64,000 nucleotides of DNA from Chitinophaga barathri (GCF_003807585.1 NZ_RMBX01000001.1:186001-250000), one strand, 5' to 3'; counted from the stretch's first letter, positions 23,913 through 34,107 are shown. Numbers and translations are program-made. Notes: generated by a model not told the origin, from the sequence alone.

Positions 23913-26180
23913 ATGATTTTAGCAACAGACCTGGACGGCACTTTTTTAGGCGGAAGCGAACAGCATAAGGAACATTTATACAGAACCATCAGGGAAAACG
24001 AAGATTTCCGGCTCATATTCGTCACGGGCCGCGGCATGGAAAGCGTGATCCCCCTGCTCAGCGATCCGGTGATCCCCAGGCCTGACTACATCATCTGCGA
24101 CGTGGGCGCCACCGTGCTGGACGGGCGCACGCTCCGTCCTGTCCAACCCATTCAGAACAATATCGAACTGAAATGGCCCGGCAAAAGGGCCGTGATGGAC
24201 GCGCTCAAAGACGTAAAAGGCATCCGCATACAGGCAGTGCCCCAGCAGCGCCGTTGTTCCTTTTATTTTGACGATGAGCTCGTAAAATCACAGGTGACAC
24301 AACTGGAAGCCAAACTGGGCTGCGACATCATCCTCTCCGCAGGCAAATACCTGGACGTATTGCCCGCCTCCGTCAACAAAGGCAGCACTTTACGTCACCT
24401 GGTGGACCATTTGCAGGTGCCGCAGGAAAAAGTACTGGTAGCAGGCGATACCTTAAACGATCTTTCTTTATACGGCCGCGGCTTCAGGGGCGTGATCGTG
24501 GGAGATGCCGAACAGGCCCTCACCCATGCCGCCGGGGAGCTGAAAGACGTGTATGTTTCCGATACAGCGGGCGCGGGAGGCATCCTGGAAGCCCTGGATC
24601 ATTTTGAGCCATTCAGGCCTTTTTATAAAAAAATGCCGGTGACCAAAACGCCAGCAAAGGAATCCAGCCAGCTGGTGATGCTGTATCACCGGTTCCCCTT
24701 CGAAACCGTGGAAGAAAACGGCCGTAAAGTACGCCGCGCGCCCAAAAGCCCGAACGGGATACTGCCCACCCTCACGAACTTCTTCAAGACCGGCAGGCCC
24801 GGCCTCTGGATCGCCTGGCAGGAAGCGCAGGAAGGACAAGCTGATACGGGCAATTTTTACATCGATAAAAAAACATATCCCCGGCTGCAGGCCAGTCCTG
24901 TAACGCTGGAGAAATCGGACATCGATATCTTTTATAAACTCTTTTCAAAAGAAGCCTTCTGGCCCGCCATCTTTTCCTTTATCGAAAAGGTGCAGTTCAA
25001 TCATAAACACTGGGAACATTACCTGAAGGTGAACCGCATCTTCGCGGAAAAAGCCGCCGCCGAAGCCGAGCCCAACGCCATGGTATGGATCCATGACTAC
25101 AACCTCTGGATGGTGCCGGGTTACCTGCGCCAGCTGCGCCCCGATCTGAAGATCGGTTTCTTCCATCACACAGCTTTCCCCGCCGCAAATACGTTCAACA
25201 TCATTCCCTGGCGGAGCGAGATCATCCACAGCCTGCTGCAATGCGATTATGTGAGTTTTCATATCCCGCGTTACGTGGAAAACTTCGTGGACGTCGTAAA
25301 AAGCCTGATGCCGGTGAAGATCACGGAACAGGTGAACGCCGCCCCGCGTTTCCTTACCTACAGCTGCGCCATGGGCACAGGCACCATGACCCGGGAAATA
25401 GACACCGGCCGCCGGAAGATACGCCTCGGCGCCAATCCCGTAGGCGTACACGTGGATTATATCCGCGAGCTCACGGAAAAACCTGCCGTGCAGGACATGA
25501 TCACACAGCTGAAGAAACCCACCAAAGGCAAAAAGACCATCCTCAGCATAGAAAGGCTGGATTATGTGAAAGGCCCGCTGGAAAAACTCAAAGCTTTCCA
25601 CCAGTTCCTGGAAGAACATCCTAATATGCACGGAAAGGTAGAACTGATCAATATCTGCACTCCGCCGGCCAGCGGCATGAAAATATACGAACAGGTACAA
25701 CAGGAAATGGAACAGCTCATCGGCAAGATCAACGGGCAGTATTCCACCATGGACTGGGTGCCCATTCATTTCTTTTTCCGCTCCTTTACTTTTGAAGAAG
25801 TGCTGGCTTATTACGCCATTGCGGACGTAGCCTGGATCACCCCGCTCCGCGACGGATTGAACCTCGTGGCAAAAGAATACGTAGCCGTGCAGGGCCTGAA
25901 CCCTGACTCCGCGGGCGTACTGGTATTGTCCGAGTTCGCCGGCGCCAGCGTGGAGCTGCCCAATGCGTTGCTCACCAATCCCTACGACAATGTATCCATG
26001 ATCAATTCCCTGCTGGAAGCCATTTCCATGAACCGCGCGGAACGCCAGATCAGGATGAAGCGGCTGTACCAGATCGTCAGCCATTACAATATCGAATACT
26101 GGGCGGATGAGTTCATGCAGGAACTGAGCGGCATGAACCAGGAGAAAAAGATCCCCGTGGAAGCATTGGTGGAAGCTTAA
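23913..26180 (+). CDS. Bifunctional HAD phosphatase/GT20 synthase, glucosylglycerol type
   Basis: A 755-aa fusion. Residues 1 to about 235 are a HAD-IIB phosphatase: DLDGT with D6/D8, then GRG and GDTLND (178-183). From about residue 280 a GT20 synthase follows, with WIHDYNLWMVPGYLRQLRPD, FFHHTAFPAANTFNIIPW and FHIPRYVENFVD, and a C-terminal DGLNLVAKEYVA. As I remember them, these GT20 motifs fit glucosylglycerol-phosphate synthases better than trehalose-6-phosphate synthase, and an N-terminal HAD fused to GT20 is the known layout of bifunctional GgpPS in some gamma-proteobacteria. The likely reaction is ADP-glucose plus glycerol-3-phosphate to glucosylglycerol, an osmoprotectant. Trehalose synthesis is the alternative. 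It ends at its own hairpin. Confidence 0.85.
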   Translation: MILATDLDGTFLGGSEQHKEHLYRTIRENEDFRLIFVTGRGMESVIPLLSDPVIPRPDYIICDVGATVLDGRTLRPVQPIQNNIELKWPGKRAVMDALKDVKGIRIQAVPQQRRCSFYFDDELVKSQVTQLEAKLGCDIILSAGKYLDVLPASVNKGSTLRHLVDHLQVPQEKVLVAGDTLNDLSLYGRGFRGVIVGDAEQALTHAAGELKDVYVSDTAGAGGILEALDHFEPFRPFYKKMPVTKTPAKESSQLVMLYHRFPFETVEENGRKVRRAPKSPNGILPTLTNFFKTGRPGLWIAWQEAQEGQADTGNFYIDKKTYPRLQASPVTLEKSDIDIFYKLFSKEAFWPAIFSFIEKVQFNHKHWEHYLKVNRIFAEKAAAEAEPNAMVWIHDYNLWMVPGYLRQLRPDLKIGFFHHTAFPAANTFNIIPWRSEIIHSLLQCDYVSFHIPRYVENFVDVVKSLMPVKITEQVNAAPRFLTYSCAMGTGTMTREIDTGRRKIRLGANPVGVHVDYIRELTEKPAVQDMITQLKKPTKGKKTILSIERLDYVKGPLEKLKAFHQFLEEHPNMHGKVELINICTPPASGMKIYEQVQQEMEQLIGKINGQYSTMDWVPIHFFFRSFTFEEVLAYYAIADVAWITPLRDGLNLVAKEYVAVQGLNPDSAGVLVLSEFAGASVELPNALLTNPYDNVSMINSLLEAISMNRAERQIRMKRLYQIVSHYNIEYWADEFMQELSGMNQEKKIPVEALVEA

Positions 26181-26200
26181 AAAATATACTGCATAAAAAA

Positions 26201-26225
26201 AGCCGGTACTGTCGCAGTACCGGCT
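26201..26225. terminator. Bidirectional terminator
   Basis: agccggtact (26201-26210), loop gtcgc, agtaccggct (26216-26225), with an A-run before and a T-run after. It serves the convergent GT20 and metallophosphoesterase genes. Confidence 0.92.
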
Positions 26226-26242
26226 TTTTAATGTTCAATGAC

Positions 26243-28519
26243 TCATATTTTAAAGGCGTACACATTTCCCGCAAAATCAGCCAGGTATATCCTGTCTCCT
26301 TCTCTTGTAACCGGCCCGAATACAGGGCTTCCCAGCGCGTAATGTTTTAGTACTTTACCGGTAGCCGCATCCAGCACATATACATTCCCGTCCAACGCGG
26401 CCGCATATATCTTTCCATCGTGGTACAAAGGCGTGCTTTCTATCGTGGCGCTGGAAGGTTTGGAATAAGGGGCGGAATAAAACAGCGCTTCGCCCGGCTT
26501 GAACTGCCATGCAGGCTGGAGCGTATTCCGGTGGAAGGCAAACAGCCCTTTCTCCGCACCGCTTACGATGATCAGCTTGTCCGTGATCACCGGCGCCGCC
26601 ATGGTCTTCAGCCCGTCCGGCACCAGGATGCTGTCCGTAGTGCGGCCCGTGGCAGGATCAATGATATGCAGGATATTGATGCCGCACACATACAGGCGGC
26701 CGTCCGCAAATACAGGCGGGCTGCTGCGGAAGCGGATACCGCCGTCGCTGCGTTTCCAGAGGAGCTTGCCGGTGGCGGCCTGGTGCATGAACAAGGCATT
26801 CCAGTTGGAAGAAACAGCCAGCAGCGTATCCTGTATGGCCATCACGGCCGTGGTGCCTTCTCCCCCGCCCCAGGCGGTATTGCGCCACAAAGGTTTACCG
26901 GTATTGACGTTGAGCGCTTCGAGGAACTTCGCCGCGCCGGTATAATAAGTATCGCCGCTGATAATGCCGCCCGAGATATAAGCCGGCAATGACGTCATCG
27001 GCCCTTCGTGTTTCCAGCGGAGTTTGCCGGTGGCGGCTTCCAGCGCATAAGTAACACCCTCTGCATCGGTGCCTATTACCAGGCCGTTTTTATACGCAAG
27101 GATATTTTTGATGGAGTTGCCGGTCGGATATTGCCATAAAAGTTTGCCCGTCGCCGCATCCAGCGCGGAGATGGAAGAATGATGATTGTATTCATCGTCT
27201 ATGGAACCGATGAATATTTTTCCTTCCGCCAGCAAAGGCGTACTGCGCCAGATGTTCCCCTTTACGTTCGTAGTCCATTGCAGCGTGGTATTTTGCAATG
27301 TATCCCGTTTGAAGATCACCTCTCCGCCGCGAAGACGCGCTTCGGTGGTGAGCGTAAAATCTTTAGCCCCGGCGGGCAGTTCGCCACGCCAGTTCCAGTC
27401 GGTGACAGGTTTCAGGGCAAGTGATTGCAGCTGGTTCCCCTGTTTGTCAAACACGCGCGCCGTCACCTGCTCCACCGTGCCCGCGGCATGATAAGCATTC
27501 ACGCTCAGCGAACGTTTGCCGCCCTGTACCGTTTGCCGGGTAACCAGGTTGCGATGAACGTACGTGTATTTTTTATGAATGTTCGTAATGCCGGACTGAT
27601 CCGTCTGGAACACTTCGAAGTTACAGGCTGAATTGTCGATGCCGCCATCCGCCGCCGGTGCGGTACAGATGGACAGGACGCCGTTGTTACCATGTTTCCT
27701 TGCATAGTTGATGTGCCAGTGGCCGTAGATCCATGCTTTCAGGCGGTGTTCGTTCAGGTTCAGATCTTTGTACATGAAGAGGCTGTCGTACGTCAGCAGA
27801 TCGTGGCTGAAGATCATCACCGGCTTTGAAGGGTCCGCCTTGGCAAGGTCGTTTTTCAGCCACTGGTATACATCGTCCGCGGTGTAGGAAGGTTTGTAAT
27901 CACCATGCAGCATGGGCGTTACGATATAGTGTACTTTCCCCGCGTCGAAGGAATAAAATACGGGGCCGAAAAGCGATTCATACAAAGCCTCTCCGTACGG
28001 GCCTTTCACGAGATCATGATTGCCGATGCAATAATAAGTGGGCAGGCCCATGGTGGAAGTGTTCACCTGGTCCGCATGAAAGGCCATGCCTTTTTCATAA
28101 CAGATATCGCCGGTGTGCACCAGGAAGTCCGCGCCTTCGGTCTGTACATATTCTTTCAGGTCCGTCACCCATGCGTCGTAACGCCAGGTCTCCGTATCGG
28201 TGATGCGGAGGAACTTGCCAGTCTGTACCATGGGGCGAAGCGTGAAATCATATTCCTTCCGGGTGGAATCTACCCGTTGCCAGAAAGTCTCCGTTGTTCT
28301 GAACCCGGCCGGGGTGGTGATAAACACAAAACGTTGTTTGGGATGGCCGGGCAATATGTAACGGCCCTGTGCGTCCGTAAGCGTCACATTCAGGCCGTCG
28401 CTTACGCGGACGGAGGCCATGCCCTGCTGCGTGCCTTCAATCAAAATACGGCCTTTAAACTGGGCTTTGGCGGGCATCCACAGGACGGCCGCCAGTAATA
28501 ATATCCATGCTCTTATCAT
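26243..28519 (-). CDS. Secreted metallophosphoesterase fused to PQQ-type beta-propeller
   Basis: About 758 aa from the ATG at 28519, which begins a clear Sec signal peptide (MIRAWILLLAAVLWMPAKAQ); the open frame to 28603 adds non-signal residues. After a short carboxypeptidase-regulatory-like beta domain (residues about 23-90) comes a calcineurin-type phosphoesterase with VHTGDICY, GNHD and a later GHWH, i.e. the dinuclear metal site. The C-terminal half carries PQQ-type propeller blades (SALDAATGKLLW, ALEAATGKLRW, YVLDAATGKVL). The substrate is unknown; a periplasmic or secreted phosphodiesterase is likely. It follows SusD on the same strand, but a hairpin at 28582-28609 lies between them. 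Confidence 0.88.
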   Translation of the reverse strand: MIRAWILLLAAVLWMPAKAQFKGRILIEGTQQGMASVRVSDGLNVTLTDAQGRYILPGHPKQRFVFITTPAGFRTTETFWQRVDSTRKEYDFTLRPMVQTGKFLRITDTETWRYDAWVTDLKEYVQTEGADFLVHTGDICYEKGMAFHADQVNTSTMGLPTYYCIGNHDLVKGPYGEALYESLFGPVFYSFDAGKVHYIVTPMLHGDYKPSYTADDVYQWLKNDLAKADPSKPVMIFSHDLLTYDSLFMYKDLNLNEHRLKAWIYGHWHINYARKHGNNGVLSICTAPAADGGIDNSACNFEVFQTDQSGITNIHKKYTYVHRNLVTRQTVQGGKRSLSVNAYHAAGTVEQVTARVFDKQGNQLQSLALKPVTDWNWRGELPAGAKDFTLTTEARLRGGEVIFKRDTLQNTTLQWTTNVKGNIWRSTPLLAEGKIFIGSIDDEYNHHSSISALDAATGKLLWQYPTGNSIKNILAYKNGLVIGTDAEGVTYALEAATGKLRWKHEGPMTSLPAYISGGIISGDTYYTGAAKFLEALNVNTGKPLWRNTAWGGGEGTTAVMAIQDTLLAVSSNWNALFMHQAATGKLLWKRSDGGIRFRSSPPVFADGRLYVCGINILHIIDPATGRTTDSILVPDGLKTMAAPVITDKLIIVSGAEKGLFAFHRNTLQPAWQFKPGEALFYSAPYSKPSSATIESTPLYHDGKIYAAALDGNVYVLDAATGKVLKHYALGSPVFGPVTREGDRIYLADFAGNVYAFKI

Positions 28520-28581
28520 ACAAATCAGGTTTACATGCGGAAGAATGTTCCCGCTGTGTTGCCATTCGGACAAAAATACAA

Positions 28582-28609
28582 GGGCTGTCGCTTTTTGCAG
28601 CAACAGCCC
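28582..28609 (-). terminator. Terminator or attenuator after susD
   Basis: gggctgtcgc (28582-28591) pairs with gcaacagccc (28600-28609) with one mismatch and an 8-nt loop. Read on the minus strand it is followed by the T-rich ttgtatttttg. It begins 22 bp after the SusD stop and would cut the transcript before the phosphoesterase gene. Confidence 0.65.
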
Positions 28610-28630
28610 CCGGATTTAATGATCATTTAT

Positions 28631-30451
28631 TTACGATTCCCATCCGAAGATCTGTTTCAGGTTGCTGTTCAGCAGCAGCTGATCCTGGGGAATGGGGCGG
28701 TAATAATATTTCGGTTCTATGAATACACGCGGCTGATCCCGGTCGCGGATGAAAAAGATATGGCCGGAGTTTCCGTTTTTCAGGTAGAAGTTATTGTCTT
28801 TCCCGGTTGCATCTTTCAGGTAAAACTTCGCAAGGTTCTTTTTGATGTTCTCCGGCAGGCCCGCGATGGGTGATTCATCGTTGGGGGAAGCGAGGATGGC
28901 GATATCCTGGATACCGTCTCCGCTCACGTCCAGCGCGCCGAGTGCGGGCACGTACATGCCTGCCTGCGCGTCTTCCAGACGTTTACCCGCTTTCCAGCGC
29001 ATCAGGTCGGAAAAACGGAGGCCTTCGCAAGCCATTTCCACGCGGCGTTCACGGCGTATTTCCAGCAGCAGGCCTTTGTTTGCGCCCGAAACATCAGGGT
29101 ATTGCAATGCCAGCGCGTTGTCCGGCTGTGCGTTTGCGGCGGCGATGTTCATAACCGGCATCAGCACGCGGCTGCGCAGCAGGTTGATGGTCTTGTCGAT
29201 GTCCGCCTGTGTAATGGTACCCAGTTCCGCTTTTGCTTCAGCATAGGCCAGCAGTGCTTCCGCGTAGCGGAATACGGGCAGCGCGGAGTAGTTCAGCACC
29301 CAGCCCTGGCGTTGTGAAGGATTACGGGGATAAAACTTCACCTGGTCATAACCGCCCAGGTTAGGTTTGGCGATGTAAGGTTTGCCGTCCAGGTTCGGTG
29401 AGAAGCCGGGAGGGGCGATGGTTTCAGCCATACGCGGGTCGCGGTTGGCAAAGATGTTCACAAAGTCTTTGGTAGCATAACCGGGCTGCGCGGTGAACGG
29501 TGTGCCGTCTTTCATCAGGTAGGTTTCCGCGAGGCTGTGGCTCAATGACCAGGTCCAGCCGAGCACGGTATGCGTATTGTTGCCCACGCCCAGCGCCTGC
29601 TGGTAGTCCACCCACTGGATGGCTTCCTTGTTGCCGCTCAGGGTGGGGCTCACGAACAGCGCACGGTAGTCCTCCCCTCCTTTGCCGGTATTGTTGATTG
29701 AAAAACGGCCGCTGGTCATCAGCTGATCTGCCGCCCAAGCCGCTCTTTCGAGGAAACGGGCGTGGTCGCCGCCGAGGTTCAGCTCCGCGTGATATTTGCG
29801 CCAGGTGCCTTCGTTCAGGCCAAAACGGGCCAGCAATGCCAGCGCGCTCCATTTGGATACGCGGGTGCGGTTGCCTTCGTCCGGTTTGATATTTTCTACC
29901 GCGTAGTTCAGGTCGTTCAGGATAGAATCCGCCACCAGGGCACGCGTATCACGGGCCTTGTACAGGGATTCGTCATTCGTGGCCAGCGCGGTATTGTACC
30001 AGGGCACGTCTGAATAACGTTCCAGCTTGCCCATATAGAACCGTGCGCGGAAAAAACGCGCGATACCAATGTAATGCCTGATGGCAACGGGATCGCCGGT
30101 GGTCTTGCCTACGTTGTCCAGCATATAGTTGAAGCGGCGCAAAGGAGCCCAGGCATCTTTGTTCCAGCCGCCCCAGGAGGATACGTTGGTTTGGTTGATA
30201 GTGCCGCGCACCAGTACATCCACTTCCCCGCTGCCGCTATAGCTGCTGATGTTGTCCGAATTGATATCGTCCCATCCCGGGCCCATATACTCATAGAAAG
30301 TATTGGTGTACGTTTCAAGGTCCTGCGGCGTGTTGAAGAATGTTTCCTTCGTTACGTCCGTTTGCGGGAAGCGGTCCAGGAATTCCTTTTTACAGGAAAC
30401 GGCGGTGGCCGCAAACATGCCGATATATATTAAGCGATGGATCTTTTTCAT
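28631..30451 (-). CDS. SusD/RagB-family outer-membrane glycan-binding lipoprotein
   Basis: About 606 aa from the ATG at 30451 (an ATG at 30466 is also possible). The N-terminus has a lipoprotein signal with the cysteine in AVSCKKEF, then the TPR-rich SusD fold: the N-terminal part (FPQTDVTKETFFNTPQDL), an ALLARFGL helix and, near the C-terminus, the usual LLLEIRRERRVEMACEGLRF segment with the DLMRW motif. It works as the lid of the SusC transporter and binds glycan or peptide at the cell surface. It starts 22 bp after the SusC stop, so the pair is one transcript. The substrate cannot be read from the sequence. Confidence 0.95.
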   Translation of the reverse strand: MKKIHRLIYIGMFAATAVSCKKEFLDRFPQTDVTKETFFNTPQDLETYTNTFYEYMGPGWDDINSDNISSYSGSGEVDVLVRGTINQTNVSSWGGWNKDAWAPLRRFNYMLDNVGKTTGDPVAIRHYIGIARFFRARFYMGKLERYSDVPWYNTALATNDESLYKARDTRALVADSILNDLNYAVENIKPDEGNRTRVSKWSALALLARFGLNEGTWRKYHAELNLGGDHARFLERAAWAADQLMTSGRFSINNTGKGGEDYRALFVSPTLSGNKEAIQWVDYQQALGVGNNTHTVLGWTWSLSHSLAETYLMKDGTPFTAQPGYATKDFVNIFANRDPRMAETIAPPGFSPNLDGKPYIAKPNLGGYDQVKFYPRNPSQRQGWVLNYSALPVFRYAEALLAYAEAKAELGTITQADIDKTINLLRSRVLMPVMNIAAANAQPDNALALQYPDVSGANKGLLLEIRRERRVEMACEGLRFSDLMRWKAGKRLEDAQAGMYVPALGALDVSGDGIQDIAILASPNDESPIAGLPENIKKNLAKFYLKDATGKDNNFYLKNGNSGHIFFIRDRDQPRVFIEPKYYYRPIPQDQLLLNSNLKQIFGWES

Positions 30452-30472
30452 GTGGTTTGATTTCATGCAGGA

Positions 30473-33400
30473 TTAAAAGTTCAGGTTAATGCCGCCGGAA
30501 TAAGTTTGCTGGAAGGGATATACGCTGCCGCCCAGCCCTTCAGGATCGATGCGCGCTTTCAGGTGCGATCTGGTGAAGATGTTCTCCGCGCCAAAGTAGA
30601 TCCTCAGCCTTTCGATATGCGCTTTCCGGGTGAAGGACGATGGCAGGGTGTACCCTACGGTTACATTCTTCAGCCTCAGGTATGCTGCGTTCTGCAAATA
30701 TTTCGTCTGCGGCGCGCCCAGCTCCGATGCGTCTTCCGCAATGTATGCCTTCACGCGGGGGAAATAGGCGTCGGGGTGTTCGGGCGTCCAGCTGTCCAGG
30801 TTGTGCGTCTGTACGTTCGTCCATGGCTGCGCGAATACGCCCCAGAAATAGTGATTGCTGGCGTTCGGGTACCAGTCGCGTTTGCCTACGCCCTGGAAAA
30901 ACACGCTCGCGTCAATTCCTTTCCAGTCGGCATTCAGCATGACGCTGTAAGGCAGGCGGATGGCAGAGTTACCGATAATGACGCGGTCGCCCGGATCGGA
31001 TACGGTGTTTTTGCCGTAATTCACTTTTTTGTCGCCGTTCAGGTCTTTAAACTTCAGGTCACCCACATAAAATTTATAACCCTGGTCATCGGAACCCACG
31101 CCGCTTTGATCGGGCCAGTTCCTCAGTTCGTCTTCCGACTGGAAAAATCCGTCGTTCACCAGGCCCCAGATCTCTCCTATTTCCCTGCCTACATAATAAT
31201 CGCTGAGGAGGCCGGCGGGGTTGTCATACTTCGTGATATAAGCCCTGCTGTCAGCAAGAATAAAACGCACGCCATAGTTCAGCGGCGAGCCGCCTACCTG
31301 TACCGCGTCGCTCCATTTCAGGCTCAGCTCCCAGCCTTTTACTTTCAGGTCTGCCGCATTTTCCTGCGGTTCGCCGGTGCCGAATACAGCGGGAAGGGTT
31401 TTGCTTTTCACCAGCATGTCTTTGGTGCGGCGGGTATAAATGTCCGCATCCAGGCTCAGGCGGTTGTTCAGCCAGGCCATAGACACACCGTAGTTCATCG
31501 TCTGCACTTTTTCCCATGTGAGCGTGGGTGATACCGCGCCGGGCTGTTTTACGCCGATGGGCCTTGTGCCGTCCAGTATCTGGCCAATCTGGCCGGTGGG
31601 CATGGTGGGGATGTAAGGATAATAACTGGTCGTCACCTGGTTGCCCAATGCACCGTAAGAAGCGCGGAACTTCAGTACATCCAGTTTGATGCTGCTTGCG
31701 ATCGGTTTGAAAAATTCTTCACCCGTTACTACCCAGGCAGCAGAGGCTGAAGGGAAGAAACCCCAGCGGTCGCCGTCAGGGAAGCGGGACGTACCGTCGT
31801 AACGGCCGTTGAATTCCACGATGTATTTATCGTTGTAGATATAGTTGAGGCGGTAAAAAAGACCACGCACGGCATAGTCTTCCACACGGCCGGTCTGCGA
31901 CAGCGTGCCGGTAGTGAGCAGCGGGTCCGGCAGGGAACTGCTGATGAGGTTCTGGCGGGTGGTGGTGTTTGTGCTGTAATTGCGGTATTCCTGGTTAAAA
32001 CCGGCCAGCGCCTGCACAAAATGTTTTTTGGCGAAAGTGCGGTGGAAGTCCGTGTACACATTGTATACATTGTAACGCGTAGCGTCTGAGGTGTTGCGGC
32101 CATAAGAAGGATTGGAACCGGCATAAGCAAATGGCTGGTTCGGCCCGGTCCTGTAGGGGATAGATATGTCGTAAGACTTACCGTTGCCCGATCCACGGCG
32201 GAAGGTCATATCGCCTTTCAGGTCCCAGATGCCTTTGATGATGGCCAGTTCGCCGTTCAGGGTGGCCTGGTATTCGTTCAGGTAACTTTTGGTACGGCCG
32301 CCTTCCTGGAGCGCACCGAAGAGCGCGGCCCCGTCTGAAGTCCAGGTGCCATCCGGGTTGCGGGGAACGGACAGGGAAGGCGTCCGGTTCAGGTTGTGGA
32401 AGAAGTTGCCGTCCAGGAACACAGGCGCGTTGTAGTCGCTGGAAGTGAATACGGTGTTCACGCCGAATTTCAGGCGGTCGTTCACGTCGTAGGTCGCTTT
32501 GGCGCGCAGGTTGTAACGGTTGTAAATATCGTTGCCGTATTTCAGCTGGCCGTCGTAGCGGTAGTATTCACCGGATACATAAAAGGCCAGTTTATCGGTC
32601 TTCTGGGAGATGCTGAAGTTCGTGTTGGAAGAAGGCGCTGTCTGGCGGTAAGCTTCTTCCAGCCAGTTGGTGGTGCCGTAATAGGCCCAGGCGTTGGGAT
32701 TGGTGGGATCCACGATCACCGCGGGCAGTGAGGGATCGGCGGAGCGTTTTTTGGCGTATTCACGCACGGCGTCCGGGTACAGGTTGTACAGCGGGGTGGC
32801 GGCGCGGTGTTTGAAGTCCATCACCGTGTAAGGATCGGTGGTTATTTCAGGTACGCGGCCGAGCGTGCGCAGTGCGTAGTTGCTGTTAACACTGATGGAT
32901 ACGCGTTTGGAATAACCTGTTTTGGTGGTGATGAGCAGTACGCCATAAGCCGCCCTGGCGCCGTAGATAGCGGCGGATGCCGCGTCTTTCAGCAGGGTCA
33001 CGCCTTCGATGTCCGCGGGGTTCAGGCGGGAAAGTTCTTCTTTGGTAGCGGGAACGTTGTCGATGAGAATGAATGGATCTACGTCCACCTGCTGATTGCT
33101 GCTATTGAGATTACCAATGGAGGTAAAGCCCCTGATATTGAGCGAGGGCGCGGAAGAAATACGGCCGTTGGAGACACCGATATTCAGGTTGGGCAGAAGG
33201 CCCTGCAAACCCGTGCTTACGTTTGTAATAGGCCTGTTCTGCAAGGCTTTACCAGAGATCGCGTCCACAGCGCCGCTCAGGTTGATCCTTCTTTGAGTGC
33301 CGTACCCTACTACGATCACTTCGGAAAGACCGCTGGCACCGGCTTTCATCACGATGTCCTGGCGGGCGGCATTGCCTTTTAAAGGCACTTCCTGTGACTC

Positions 33401-33940
33401 ATGGCCGATGTAGGAGAATACCAGCACGGCGTTTTCAGGCACTTCCAGCGAATAATCGCCGTTGGCATCGGTCTGGGCGCCTTTGGTGGTGCCTTTTACG
33501 ATCACCGTTACGCCAATGAGCGGCTGGCCGTCTGCGTCCGTTACTTTGCCGGTAATGGTACGCGCGTTTATTTTATCACCGGCGGGGATGATCACGATGA
33601 GTTTACCACCGAGTTCTTTATAAGAAAGATCAGTACCGGCAAGGGTTTCATCGAGAATGCGGAGCACATGAACGTCCTTTACGCGGATACTCACGTTTTT
33701 ATCGGGAATGGTTACATTCCGGTAAAGAAAGGTGTAATCACTTTTTTTGCTGACGAGGCTGAGCAGTTTCTTGATATTGATATTACTGTAGTCCAGCGAA
33801 ATTCTTTCCTGCGAATACCCCTTTGCGCTAACCTGCAAAAAAGCGGCCAGCATCAGGATGGCTACTAATTTCATACGCAGTATTATTTTGAAAATGAACG
33901 CTTCAGATATAGGAAATGTGCATGAAAGTATTTTTTTCAT
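30473..33940 (-). CDS. SusC/RagA-family TonB-dependent transporter with STN domain
   Basis: About 1,155 aa from the ATG at 33940; a second possible start at 33874 precedes the signal segment MKLVAILMLAAFLQVSAKG. Then follow an STN domain (about residues 45-120, NINIKKLLSLVSKKSDYTFL), a carboxypeptidase-regulatory-like domain (ITGKVTDADGQPLIGV), the plug with the TonB-dependent SusC signature, and a 22-strand-type barrel ending in a hydrophobic/aromatic residue (SGGINLNF). The STN domain is the part that signals to a FecR-type anti-sigma factor, and one lies directly upstream, so the protein is both importer and sensor. Its partner is the SusD gene downstream. Confidence 0.95.
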   Translation of the reverse strand: MKKILSCTFPISEAFIFKIILRMKLVAILMLAAFLQVSAKGYSQERISLDYSNINIKKLLSLVSKKSDYTFLYRNVTIPDKNVSIRVKDVHVLRILDETLAGTDLSYKELGGKLIVIIPAGDKINARTITGKVTDADGQPLIGVTVIVKGTTKGAQTDANGDYSLEVPENAVLVFSYIGHESQEVPLKGNAARQDIVMKAGASGLSEVIVVGYGTQRRINLSGAVDAISGKALQNRPITNVSTGLQGLLPNLNIGVSNGRISSAPSLNIRGFTSIGNLNSSNQQVDVDPFILIDNVPATKEELSRLNPADIEGVTLLKDAASAAIYGARAAYGVLLITTKTGYSKRVSISVNSNYALRTLGRVPEITTDPYTVMDFKHRAATPLYNLYPDAVREYAKKRSADPSLPAVIVDPTNPNAWAYYGTTNWLEEAYRQTAPSSNTNFSISQKTDKLAFYVSGEYYRYDGQLKYGNDIYNRYNLRAKATYDVNDRLKFGVNTVFTSSDYNAPVFLDGNFFHNLNRTPSLSVPRNPDGTWTSDGAALFGALQEGGRTKSYLNEYQATLNGELAIIKGIWDLKGDMTFRRGSGNGKSYDISIPYRTGPNQPFAYAGSNPSYGRNTSDATRYNVYNVYTDFHRTFAKKHFVQALAGFNQEYRNYSTNTTTRQNLISSSLPDPLLTTGTLSQTGRVEDYAVRGLFYRLNYIYNDKYIVEFNGRYDGTSRFPDGDRWGFFPSASAAWVVTGEEFFKPIASSIKLDVLKFRASYGALGNQVTTSYYPYIPTMPTGQIGQILDGTRPIGVKQPGAVSPTLTWEKVQTMNYGVSMAWLNNRLSLDADIYTRRTKDMLVKSKTLPAVFGTGEPQENAADLKVKGWELSLKWSDAVQVGGSPLNYGVRFILADSRAYITKYDNPAGLLSDYYVGREIGEIWGLVNDGFFQSEDELRNWPDQSGVGSDDQGYKFYVGDLKFKDLNGDKKVNYGKNTVSDPGDRVIIGNSAIRLPYSVMLNADWKGIDASVFFQGVGKRDWYPNASNHYFWGVFAQPWTNVQTHNLDSWTPEHPDAYFPRVKAYIAEDASELGAPQTKYLQNAAYLRLKNVTVGYTLPSSFTRKAHIERLRIYFGAENIFTRSHLKARIDPEGLGGSVYPFQQTYSGGINLNF

Positions 33941-34107
33941 ATTTTTGAATTGTCGGTTGAATAAATGAGCCATCCCCTGTTTCGCGACAGACGGCAAAAG
34001 TTTCTCAGCCAGATATAAGGGAGGTGTTGCCGCACTTCCCTTTTTTCATGGCCTTTCATACATGAGTATTTTCCTGCTACATAGGCATTTATTTGAAAGG
34101 TGAATAA

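Noticed and set aside
24945..26084. 379-codon minus-strand frame opposite the GT20 domain
   Set aside because: The plus-strand protein has all GT20 motifs. The antisense frame is rich in His and Gly with no family features.
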